Below, piece after piece: positions 1 to 9,024 of a DNA stretch of 64,000 nucleotides. Under the pieces are notes generated by a model. The model made no database searches. It was not told the DNA's origin and was given only the letters and a program-made list of their open reading frames with translations. The DNA lies in assembly GCA_021738725.1 (NCBI GenBank), contig JAIPBE010000012.1, positions 18,994 to 82,993 of the forward strand, read 5' to 3'. Positions within the stretch are counted from its first letter, which is position 1. The number at the start of each line of letters is the position of its first letter. The stretch comes from Saprospiraceae bacterium (GTDB lineage: Bacteria > Bacteroidota > Bacteroidia > Chitinophagales > Saprospiraceae). Position numbers and translations under genes: made by a program.

Positions 1-421
1 AAATCCTGTGAATGCGAGTGCTGACAATTTTCGGCATTCGGTGTTCGGCTTTCTGGCTCCTCATGATATAGGTTGACAGCTTCACCCTCTCCCTCTGTGA
101 AATCCCGTAATCCATGCTCATCCGTGATTCTGACAATCTTCGGCTTACGCTAAGGAGCCCTGTCCTGCCCCTTGACCTTTCACCTTTTACCTTTTACCAA
201 CCAAACGGGATCTCTCACTTATACTTTTAGGGTAACCAGCGAAAAGCGAATGGCGAAAAGCTTTACTCCACCCCATCCTGTTCATCCTCAAATCGTGTGC
301 ATCCTGATGCTAACATTATTCGGCTTACAACAAGGTGGCCCTTTACCATTTACCCTTCACCTTTTACCTGCCAGTCTTTTAGAATGACCTGCGAATAGCG
401 AATGGCGAACAGCGAATGGCC

Positions 422-667
422 TTACGTCATCTCTCCTGCGATCCGATCCATCGCCACCGCCAGATCACGATCCTTTTGGGTCACAGTATTCCCGGCAGAA
501 TGGGTGCGCAGACGCACCTCCACCCGGTTGTACACATTGGTCCACTCAGGATGATGATCCATCTTTTCAGCGACCAGCGCTACTCGGGTCATAAACCCGA
601 AGGCGGCATTAAAATCAGGAAATTGAAAGGTACGTGTCAGACAATTGTCGGCTTCGATCCAGGACAT
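422..667 (-). CDS. 4a-hydroxytetrahydrobiopterin dehydratase (pterin-4-alpha-carbinolamine dehydratase, PCD/DCoH family)
   Basis: 81-aa [27 protein letters not shown] matches the PCD signature (HHPEW..VYN.V...L.TH). Confidence 0.9.
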   Translation of the reverse strand: MSWIEADNCLTRTFQFPDFNAAFGFMTRVALVAEKMDHHPEWTNVYNRVEVRLRTHSAGNTVTQKDRDLAVAMDRIAGEMT

Positions 668-677
668 ATAATTAGAT

Positions 678-712
678 TAAAAAAAACCCTCCAAGGAATG
701 AAGGGCTTTTTA
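678..712 (-). terminator. putative intrinsic terminator
   Basis: On minus strand AAAAAGCCCTTC-attcctt-GGAGGGTTTTTTTT: imperfect stem followed by a T run, downstream of the 728-892 small ORF. Confidence 0.45.
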
Positions 713-727
713 CCTTAAATAATTAAT

Positions 728-892
728 CTAAAGAGAAAACATCTCTTTCCTTCTTTCTCGCTCGACTGAATAAGGATTTGGTTTCTCCGATTTCAATACC
801 ACTACCTTTTCAGAACCCCTAGACTTCTGTCTGCGGCTTAAATCGTAAGGGCTATGGCCCAGCTGCACATCCTTTTTCTTTTCCATCTTCAT
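728..892 (-). CDS. small basic 54-aa hypothetical protein, 7 nt downstream of the 463-aa gene
   Basis: Hand translation: MKMEKKKDVQLGHSPYDLSRRQKSRGSEKVVVLKSEKPNPYSVERERRKEMFSL*; below the ORF track cutoff; same strand, close spacing, terminator-like hairpin follows. Confidence 0.45.
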   Translation of the reverse strand: MKMEKKKDVQLGHSPYDLSRRQKSRGSEKVVVLKSEKPNPYSVERERRKEMFSL

Positions 893-899
893 GAATTAA

Positions 900-2291
900 T
901 TAGTTGATATAAAAATTCCAAAATGTATTCGAAAGAACTTGATCTTTAGTCATAACTCGAAATACACTTTTTGATATTCTTTCTTTTAACAGTATGTGAT
1001 TTTCGACTTCAATTAAATCAAATTCCAATTTACTCAATATCACAGACTCAATCAATTTTGCACATTCTTCAATATTTCGAGCTACCAGCACACCAGTTGC
1101 CACACCTACGTTAAGATTAACTTGAATGCCCAAAGGGTGAACGGATTTTAAAACATCTGCTCTTTTATTGTAAACCTCCTCAACAACAGAATACAATTTC
1201 ACCATAATTTCAGCCTCGGATGGAGCATTAGCATCTTCATCCAACCAAGCTCTGATCAATTTGTCTTTCCAAGGCAATTCGGACTTAAACGTTTGGAGTG
1301 CATAGTGAATTGCTTCACGTTTACTGACTCCCTCCATTCGCATATACTTTTTTAACAAATCATCTACATATGATTTTGATCCTTCAGGTATATAGGCAAT
1401 CACAGGTTTACCCTGTGCTAGAGTAACAGCCAATTCAGAATCTTTTCCTAAAGTGTCTGATTCTTGTGCCATATATAGTGTCAATTGCGCCCTCTTGAGC
1501 ATTAAAGCCTCAGAAAGCCCTTTATCTATTCTGTCACTACAATAAGCTTGAGTTGGATCAAACCATCTTAATTTCAATTTCTTTAAAACAGATTTTGAAA
1601 AAACCTTTGACACCAATTCATTTGTCAACAAATATTCATGCTTTTTTCGCATTGATGTTGCAACATAAACATCCAAATAATCTGAAGACAAATAGGCATA
1701 ATGATTTTTTGTACCTGCTTTAATTATTCTTTCAAGCTTTTCCTTTTCCTTTGTCAACTCTTTGCTTTCTGGACTTTCCTTTAGTCTTTTTCGCAAATCA
1801 TCTCCAGCTATATAACCTAAATAAAAAGTATCCTCACCATTTATTGGTTCAATTTTAATGAGCTGATCATGTCTAGAGGTATAATATCCTTCTTCGATTT
1901 CTCGATAAACTGAAATAACATCCTTGAGAGTAGCTATTCCAGTTCTATTGCAAATTGAAAGTTGCTTATATCCAAAACGAATATCTCCATACTCTAATAA
2001 AAACAGCTTTCGAAAAAAAAGAACTCCATCAGTTAATTTTCCAATTGTTAAAACCGAATTAGATTCGAAATCTGTGCTCCTTTCAACCAATACTTGAAAA
2101 AACTCTTCAGATACCCTGTTGAAACTAAGGTGAAGTAAAAATTCGTTGAACTGACTATAGGTCATCTCAATAGGATCAACCCTAGTTGGGAAGGAACTTT
2201 CCTCTTCCCGGTCATCTTTACCTGTAAGCTTCAGTATTTGAGCTCTAAATTGATTCCAACTACTATCGTCAAAGGAGCCCATAATTAACAA
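900..2291 (-). CDS. uncharacterised 463-aa protein with a Rossmann-like (TIR / nucleoside deoxyribosyltransferase-like) segment
   Basis: Long ORF; DVYVATSMRKKHEYL...RWFDPTQAYCSDRIDKGLSEALMLKRAQLTLYMAQESDTLGKDSELAVTLAQGKPVIAYIPE has the alternating beta/alpha pattern of such folds; family assignment tentative. Confidence 0.7.
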   Translation of the reverse strand: MLIMGSFDDSSWNQFRAQILKLTGKDDREEESSFPTRVDPIEMTYSQFNEFLLHLSFNRVSEEFFQVLVERSTDFESNSVLTIGKLTDGVLFFRKLFLLEYGDIRFGYKQLSICNRTGIATLKDVISVYREIEEGYYTSRHDQLIKIEPINGEDTFYLGYIAGDDLRKRLKESPESKELTKEKEKLERIIKAGTKNHYAYLSSDYLDVYVATSMRKKHEYLLTNELVSKVFSKSVLKKLKLRWFDPTQAYCSDRIDKGLSEALMLKRAQLTLYMAQESDTLGKDSELAVTLAQGKPVIAYIPEGSKSYVDDLLKKYMRMEGVSKREAIHYALQTFKSELPWKDKLIRAWLDEDANAPSEAEIMVKLYSVVEEVYNKRADVLKSVHPLGIQVNLNVGVATGVLVARNIEECAKLIESVILSKLEFDLIEVENHILLKERISKSVFRVMTKDQVLSNTFWNFYIN

Positions 2292-2412
2292 GATTTATTG
2301 CAAATAATGTTCGTAAACATAACATCCATATTAGAAAATTCCTAATACAATATAAATAATATATATATAGCTAATTATCAATACTTTATATAATGTTTTT
2401 CATTCTCCCATT

Positions 2413-3459
2413 CTACCGCTCCTCCCAATTGCCTTTGTCCAGGTTCAAGAGAGCCAGGGTCATCAGATCGATGGTGGCCTGCACATCTACTTTGTGGACC
2501 ATCTCGATGACCTGATGGATATGCCGTGTCGGGATAGACAGGGCACCGGCGATCGCGCCGTTCTTCCCATAGCGCTGGACAGCTGCTGTATCCGTTCCTC
2601 CAGCCGTGAGGACTTCCGACTGCCAGGTGATTTTGGCCGCATCGGCCTGATCACGGAGATAGTCCACCATCCGTGGATCACACACCGTCATCCCATCCAG
2701 AATCTTGATGGCAGTGCCCTTGCCTAGCTTGGTCACCATTTCCTGAGGCTGCGCACCGGGCACATCAAAGGCGATGGTCGTATCCAGGACGATCCCGAAG
2801 TCGGGATTGATCCGATGGGCGGCAGAGATCGCACCGCGCAGACCGATCTCCTCCTGCACAGTAAAGACCGCATGCAGGTCAAAGGGTAATTCTTTTCCTT
2901 TCAAGGCTTTCAGCACCTCGACAAGGATAAAGACCGAGATCCGGTTATCCAGGGATTTGCTGTTGATACATTCACCCATTTCGATCATCTCACGTTCCCG
3001 GGTGACCGGGTCGCCGACGCAGATCAATTTTTTAACTTTTTCGGCGGGCAGTCCCGTATCGATGAAATACTCTTCGATTTGTACCGCTTTGTTGCGCTCC
3101 TCAGTCTTCATCAGGTGGATGGGCTTGCTGCCCATCACGCCGATCACTTCTTCGCGACCATGCACGATCACTCGCTGAGCGGTGAGGGTCTTGGGGTCAA
3201 ATCCCCCCAGCGTCGAGAAACGCAGGAAGCCCTCATCGTCAATGTGGGTGACGATATAGCTGATCTCATCCATGTGTGCGGTGACCATCACGCGATTGTC
3301 CTGTCGGCCTTTGCGGAGCACCATCAGGTTGCCCATGGGGTCAACGGTCATCTCATCGGCCAGGTCGGCGACCTGCTCTTTCAGGAAAGCGCGGATGCGA
3401 TGTTCAAAACCCGGAGCACCGGGGATCTCGCAAATTTTCTTCAGGAGGGTGACATTCAT
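2413..3459 (-). CDS. M42 family metallopeptidase (aminopeptidase/endoglucanase-like)
   Basis: MNVTLLKKICEIPGAPGFEHRIR, VTAHMDEISYIVTHID, VQEEIGLRGA, LDTTIAFDVPG, TAGGTDTAAVQ motifs; start set at internal Met (ORF extends to 3486). Confidence 0.93.
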   Translation of the reverse strand: MNVTLLKKICEIPGAPGFEHRIRAFLKEQVADLADEMTVDPMGNLMVLRKGRQDNRVMVTAHMDEISYIVTHIDDEGFLRFSTLGGFDPKTLTAQRVIVHGREEVIGVMGSKPIHLMKTEERNKAVQIEEYFIDTGLPAEKVKKLICVGDPVTREREMIEMGECINSKSLDNRISVFILVEVLKALKGKELPFDLHAVFTVQEEIGLRGAISAAHRINPDFGIVLDTTIAFDVPGAQPQEMVTKLGKGTAIKILDGMTVCDPRMVDYLRDQADAAKITWQSEVLTAGGTDTAAVQRYGKNGAIAGALSIPTRHIHQVIEMVHKVDVQATIDLMTLALLNLDKGNWEER

Positions 3460-3464
3460 GTCCT

Positions 3465-4556
3465 GTGGTTTTCGGAAGGAGCGCAAAAATAGACAAAAGG
3501 CCCTTACTTTGGCAGCAAACCGCCAAACTGTCCTTATCCGTGCTGTATCAGGATACCCGCAATTTTCTTTCCAAACTCACTGCCAGCCGTCTCTGGAACG
3601 CGGGAAAGGTCCTGATTTCCTACTATCTGACCCGCCTCACCGGTCGGCCCATCCAGTGGGGATTGCCCATAACCATTTCCATGGAGCCGACCACGGCCTG
3701 CAACCTGCGTTGCCCGGAATGCCCCAGCGGATTACGAGCGTTCACCCGGGAAACCGGGAACCTCAAAACGGATTTCTTTCGGAAGACCATCGACGAACTG
3801 GCCCCGGATTTGATCTATCTGATCTTCTACTTCCAGGGCGAACCCTATATCAACCCCAATTTTCTGGATATGGTGGCCTATGCCCGTAAAAAGAGGCTGT
3901 ATACCATCACTTCCACCAACGGCCATTTTCTGGATGATGAACGGGCACGTAAGACGGTAGAAAGTGGCCTCGACCGCCTGATCATCAGCGTCGATGGCAC
4001 CACCCAGGAAACCTACGAACAGTACCGCAAAGAAGGCAACCTGGAGACTGTCCTGCAGGGAGCACGAAATGTGGTCAAATGGAAAAAGGCTTTGAACAGT
4101 GCGACCCCGCATATTGTGTTTCAGTTTCTGGTGGTTCGCCCCAACGAACACCAGATCCCGGAGATCTATCGTCTGGCGGAAGAGATCGGTGTGGATGAGG
4201 TCAAATTGAAAACTGCCCAGGTCTATGATTTCGAAAGGGGCAATCCACTGATCCCCACAGATCTGAACTACAGCCGCTACCTCCCCCAGGTGGATGGTAC
4301 CTGGCGCACCAAACATGCACTGGCCAACCATTGCTGGAAGCTTTGGCATGCCTGCGTGATCACCTGGGACGGGATGGTCGTCCCCTGCTGCTTCGACAAG
4401 GATGCCACCCACCGCCTGGGCAGCCTGAAGGAGGGCTCATTCAAGGACATTTGGCATGGAGAAGCTTATCAAAGCTTTCGAACCCAATTATTAAAAGGGC
4501 GGGATCAGATCGATATCTGCACCAATTGTACGGAGGGGTGCAAGGTGTGGGCGTAA
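3465..4556 (+). CDS. radical SAM / SPASM domain protein
   Basis: EPTTACNLRCPECPSG (CxxxCxxC) plus C-terminal SPASM cysteines (CVITWDGMVVPCCFDKD, CTNCTEGC); start codon uncertain. Confidence 0.9.
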   Translation: MVFGRSAKIDKRPLLWQQTAKLSLSVLYQDTRNFLSKLTASRLWNAGKVLISYYLTRLTGRPIQWGLPITISMEPTTACNLRCPECPSGLRAFTRETGNLKTDFFRKTIDELAPDLIYLIFYFQGEPYINPNFLDMVAYARKKRLYTITSTNGHFLDDERARKTVESGLDRLIISVDGTTQETYEQYRKEGNLETVLQGARNVVKWKKALNSATPHIVFQFLVVRPNEHQIPEIYRLAEEIGVDEVKLKTAQVYDFERGNPLIPTDLNYSRYLPQVDGTWRTKHALANHCWKLWHACVITWDGMVVPCCFDKDATHRLGSLKEGSFKDIWHGEAYQSFRTQLLKGRDQIDICTNCTEGCKVWA

Positions 4557-4724
4557 ACCATGGGGCTGAAAATTGTAATCACTTCGGCGCTTTAAAACCG
4601 GATCTAGGTTCTTTTTTTATAGAGACCAGCGGGACAAATACAGGAATTGATCCCGGGTTTTATTTAAGGTGAATCTGGATTCACGAGCATGTCCTATCCC
4701 AAAGATGTAATCCATCTGCCTTAA

Positions 4725-4765
4725 AATAAAAGCCGGAGCGATATGAGATCGCCCCGGCCATTGGT
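4725..4765 (-). terminator. putative hairpin terminator
   Basis: GCCGGagCGATatgagATCGccCCGGC stem-loop between the 4556 and 4791 gene ends, flanked by an A/T-rich stretch. Confidence 0.4.
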
Positions 4766-4790
4766 TGATTTGATTACAAGGACTATTTCA

Positions 4791-7367
4791 TCAGGGCGTC
4801 AACATCAATAATCGGGTATATGTACCTGATGACATGATCAGTTGAATGACATATTGCTGGCTAACGTTCGTTTTTCCACGAAGATCAAATTCTGCTTGAT
4901 TCTCCTGTGGGGCTAATCTGCGTTCAACCACTTTTTGACCCATCAAATCAAAGATGGTCAAAACTGCACCATACTGTAGTTGACCATTCAATATCACATT
5001 GAACAGACCATTGGTCGGATTAGGTACAATTTGCATATTGAATTCGGGTTGAGGAGATAGCCCTCCATTCCCAGGGAATCCGGGTTTATTTTCGTCGCAT
5101 GTACTGCATGGTCCGAGAAAATCACCATGGTCTAAATGGGCCTGAATAGCATTAGCAGACAAACACAGAGAAAGTCCATTATGACATACGAGTACCTTAT
5201 TACCATTATTTCCACACAGATAATGTGCTGGCAGATTTTCAAAGCCAGGAAACACTTCTACAGCACAAGGCCCATTATCATTCGCCCCTGGGCAGATATC
5301 GCAACCATTTACTACACCATCGCAGTCGTCGTCTTCTTCTGAGATATTGCAGGGAATACATTCCTCCAGATCAGGACAGTGAGCACCACCAATTTCCGGA
5401 TAGGCAAGAATCTCCCTGGTCCTGCATTTGATACCATTGCAAGGTTGGGAGCAGGGGCTGTACTCAGACCATTCGCCGACGACACAATCCGAGCAAATCT
5501 CGCCGGGCGGACAAAGGACGCAATCAACGATAATCACTTGTCCATCGATCTCTTCCGTCTTCTGATGATAACCAGGCAAACAGTCGCAATTGGTCGGATC
5601 AAAGTGATTTAAACCAGATATCGCCAGTGGGCAGTCGTCGCAGACATCGCCGACTCCGTCACCATCCATGTCTGATTGGTCCAGATTAGAGGCTGTAGTG
5701 CAATTATCAACACAATTCAATATACCATCTTCATCAGTATCAGAATCTACAATGTTGATTGTTGCATCACAGGTAGCCGTTCCTCCCTCATTGTCGGTCA
5801 CCGTCAGCACTACGTTCATAGTTCCCAGGTCTTCACAGGTAAAATACAATACGGACTCGCCATTGACATTGTAAATGAATGGTCCGCAACCCGTACTCCC
5901 TCCATCCAGATATCCAACAGTTATTTCACCGGATCCATTTCCATCCAGCTGTACAGTGATATCCTGACAAGCAGCTACAAGCGGAATAAAACAACCTCCC
6001 TGACAGCCAGCGCAGGGAAGCCCTGTACTGGTGTAGTAACTGAGAAAATAATCTTTACTGCAGGTAGAAAATACTGTTGAAGGAGCATTTTGATTCATTG
6101 AAGCACCCATGATAAAGGTGTTCGCCTGACAAGCATTGCCCTGAGCATCATGATATGCACCCATATTGTGCCCGATTTCGTGAGCGACCAGCGTAGCATT
6201 AGCCTGTAGGCTGAATCGTACTACTGACACGCCGGCATTGAAAGGCACATTGCAGGCGGATGCAGGAGGCGCCAGACCAATGGTCCCGCTGAATGGCATC
6301 CCACTAAATAAATGTCCCAGATCACTTTGCGGTAGATTGTTCGATGGATTAGAATACCAGGTCGAAAACTTATCGAACATATCTGCTATATCAGCGGGTG
6401 TCGCATAAGGATCACCTGCGGAAAAAATGATGACACTCGATAGGTTGAAGAATAATCCGATATCATTCGATGTGTATCTATCCTTGCAGAGATTGAAAAC
6501 AGACTCTACTTCATTTAATGTGTTCGCACCGTGTGTCTGGTAGAAGGCTTGGTCGGCTGCGACCAGAACGTCCATACAGAGATCAGGGAGGACCGGATTT
6601 ACGGATCGATTAACGGTTACCAAGCCGGGTCTTTCTTTCGTTTCGGTGCCACAAATTCCCGGAGAGCCCAGGACATCCTCAGGCTTGTACAACACGTACT
6701 GGTCTTCCAGGGCCTGAGGGACAAACTTGGCGAGTCTCTCGATCAAATATTCCTGATGCCGGATGACGATTCTACCGGAAAGAAAGCCTTCCTGAATGGT
6801 GAACAAGGCTTGTTGATTCTCATTGTTGTCGATTATGCCGCTTAAATGCATCGGAATTGGAAGATTGATTTCTTCCAATGTACCATTGCGCCAGGCCATC
6901 ACTTTGAAATCCTGACTTCTCACCTGACGTCTTGAGGCCGTGACCTCCCAAAGATGCTCGGAGCCAAACTTTAAACTGAATACAAGATTCTCATCTGCGG
7001 ATTGAGCCCATTGATATAACTTGCTGGTATTCAATTGATATATTGAAGATTTTCGAAACACCTTTTCTACTTCTGCCTGGGACCGCTGATCAAGTTTGAT
7101 CGCTTCGGCATGAAAAGTGGGTGGTTCATTGACAATGTGACTATTTTCTGTACCTGACAAGGTACTTGGGATAAACCAAGGAGCCAAAATCAGAATTACT
7201 ACGAGGGGGACCATCCTTGTTAGAGAAAAAGAGGTCAGAACAGAACTAAAAACTTTACGATACAAAGATTGAAAGAACAATCCTCTACGTCCATTAGCAC
7301 ACATGTCGTTTAATTTTATAGTTGATATTATGTTTAGGTTGCCAGTCCTTAGGTTTGGCCTTTGCAA
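4791..7367 (-). CDS. reprolysin-like (M12B-type) zinc metalloprotease with thrombospondin-like modules and T9SS type A sorting domain
   Basis: TLVAHEIGHNMGAYHDAQGN (HExxHxxGxxHD); DTDEDGILNCVDNC...DMDGDGVGDVCDDCP (TSP3-like); VGEWSEYSPCSQPCNGIKCRTREI (TSP1-like); C-terminal VPNPTNGLFNVIL... Confidence 0.88.
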   Translation of the reverse strand: MQRPNLRTGNLNIISTIKLNDMCANGRRGLFFQSLYRKVFSSVLTSFSLTRMVPLVVILILAPWFIPSTLSGTENSHIVNEPPTFHAEAIKLDQRSQAEVEKVFRKSSIYQLNTSKLYQWAQSADENLVFSLKFGSEHLWEVTASRRQVRSQDFKVMAWRNGTLEEINLPIPMHLSGIIDNNENQQALFTIQEGFLSGRIVIRHQEYLIERLAKFVPQALEDQYVLYKPEDVLGSPGICGTETKERPGLVTVNRSVNPVLPDLCMDVLVAADQAFYQTHGANTLNEVESVFNLCKDRYTSNDIGLFFNLSSVIIFSAGDPYATPADIADMFDKFSTWYSNPSNNLPQSDLGHLFSGMPFSGTIGLAPPASACNVPFNAGVSVVRFSLQANATLVAHEIGHNMGAYHDAQGNACQANTFIMGASMNQNAPSTVFSTCSKDYFLSYYTSTGLPCAGCQGGCFIPLVAACQDITVQLDGNGSGEITVGYLDGGSTGCGPFIYNVNGESVLYFTCEDLGTMNVVLTVTDNEGGTATCDATINIVDSDTDEDGILNCVDNCTTASNLDQSDMDGDGVGDVCDDCPLAISGLNHFDPTNCDCLPGYHQKTEEIDGQVIIVDCVLCPPGEICSDCVVGEWSEYSPCSQPCNGIKCRTREILAYPEIGGAHCPDLEECIPCNISEEDDDCDGVVNGCDICPGANDNGPCAVEVFPGFENLPAHYLCGNNGNKVLVCHNGLSLCLSANAIQAHLDHGDFLGPCSTCDENKPGFPGNGGLSPQPEFNMQIVPNPTNGLFNVILNGQLQYGAVLTIFDLMGQKVVERRLAPQENQAEFDLRGKTNVSQQYVIQLIMSSGTYTRLLMLTP

Positions 7368-8046
7368 ATTACATATTTCTAATATTTGTAATCTTTATCA
7401 TTTCAGTAGTTTCCGGTTGAACTTGATAAATAAATTTACAATCATCTGAAATTCAAATAACTAGCCTAAACTTCAACTATAACTTTGAACTGAAGAACCC
7501 TCAAAAATGAGGGTATATGAATGATGGCACTTACGTATTCGCACAGTTGATGCAGCTCATCCATCGACAAGCCTTTGCAAAGTTAGTAGATAGATATGGG
7601 GGTAACTATCGGGTTGGGACCTGCACATCCTGGCATCTGTTGCGATGCATGAGTTTTGGACAGAACCCCAATGGAAGAGCCTAAGGAATAGTATTACGTG
7701 CTTTAGAGCACCGCCATCAACCCCACTCCATGACCAAACGAAAATCATTGATATTCTTACCAAAGAATACCTTCGCAAACCTACGTTGTTTCTCAGGCCG
7801 GACGATCCGCCCGCTGGCGGATGTCTGGCACTAAGGATCACATAGCTATGGCTATTCTCCTTGCGCCACCGCTGAAGCTAAGGCGGCACACGGTCGAAAC
7901 GCCTCGTCTGCCCAGCCGGTAGCCAGGCCCCGCTTGGTCTTCTTTGGTCTAGGTCTATTTCGGAGGAATGGAAGGGCCCTTAAGTCGATTTCTCTAGTTT
8001 AGAGTGCTGCAAATAATGGGAGGACCTCCGTAGGGAGAGGCAGCGT

Positions 8047-9024
8047 TTATTTCAACAGCACACTCACCGAAAAATAATCCCGATGGTCCGTAAAATGATG
8101 GACATCACGGAAACCACCTGACTGCGCCATTTGCTCGATCTCGGATAGGCTGTATTTCTGCGAAACCTCCGTGTGGATCAATTCATTGGTCTTGAATAAA
8201 AACGTTTCTCCCAGGAGAGATACCTTCTGAGCTTGCCGGCAGACCAGATAGCTGGCCGCGATTCCCGTCACCGGATCATAGACCGGAAAATGATCAAAGT
8301 GCTCCACCTGAAAATTGGCGCCCAACTCCCGGTTGATCCGGGTCAGCAGATTCAGATTGAACCGCCGGGTCACCCCCTTTGCATCGTTGTAGGCATCCAG
8401 GATGGTTTTTGGATGCTTACGCAGATCTACACCGACCAGCAGCACATCATCAGTGGACATATGCTGGCTTAAGAACTGCAACAGTTCCACCGCTTTTTCA
8501 TTCGGGTAATTGCCAATATTACTTCCCAGAAATAACAGAACCCAATGATGGGTGGTTTGCAGGGTGGGCAGGGTCTTGAAATAATCTCCAGCGACTGGAT
8601 GGACCGGAATATCTGGAGCCACGTTCTTTAGATGCGACCTGTTTGTTTGCAATACTTCTGGGGAAATATCCAGCGGATAGTATGTCAATGACCGCCCAAG
8701 TGCCCCCAGGTTCTCCAGAAAATGCACTGTTTTGGTTCCGTCTCCGGCTCCCAGTTCGACGATATCCAGGGGTCCTGCCGGGAGGAAGGCTGCCAGATCA
8801 GAGGTCTGTTCCTGGAGGATCTCCAATTCACAACGAGGGAGGTAATATTCTTCCAGACCCATGATCTCCTGAAAGATCTTGTCGCCTGTCTCATCGTAGA
8901 AATACTTGGAAGGCAGCCTCTTGACGGGCTGCTTCAATCCGGTGAGGACATCGGTGGCAAATTGATCCAGATCTCTCATCAACTGGCTGAGGTTTGAGCC
9001 AGACGAATGCCTGAAAACATCCAA
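8047..9024 (-). CDS. egtD: L-histidine N(alpha)-methyltransferase (ergothioneine biosynthesis)
   Basis: LPSKYFYDETGDKIFQEIMGLEEYYLPRCELEIL, IVELGAGDGTKT, LFLGSNIGNY. Confidence 0.95.
   Translation of the reverse strand: MDVFRHSSGSNLSQLMRDLDQFATDVLTGLKQPVKRLPSKYFYDETGDKIFQEIMGLEEYYLPRCELEILQEQTSDLAAFLPAGPLDIVELGAGDGTKTVHFLENLGALGRSLTYYPLDISPEVLQTNRSHLKNVAPDIPVHPVAGDYFKTLPTLQTTHHWVLLFLGSNIGNYPNEKAVELLQFLSQHMSTDDVLLVGVDLRKHPKTILDAYNDAKGVTRRFNLNLLTRINRELGANFQVEHFDHFPVYDPVTGIAASYLVCRQAQKVSLLGETFLFKTNELIHTEVSQKYSLSEIEQMAQSGGFRDVHHFTDHRDYFSVSVLLK

Noticed and set aside
3732-4412. 226-aa minus-strand ORF
   Set aside because: Antisense shadow of the radical SAM gene with its CxxxCxxC and SPASM motifs.
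7557-7845. Overlapping 94-aa (-) and 66-aa (+) ORFs upstream of egtD
   Set aside because: No protein-like motifs; both run into the REP-like palindrome near 7800.
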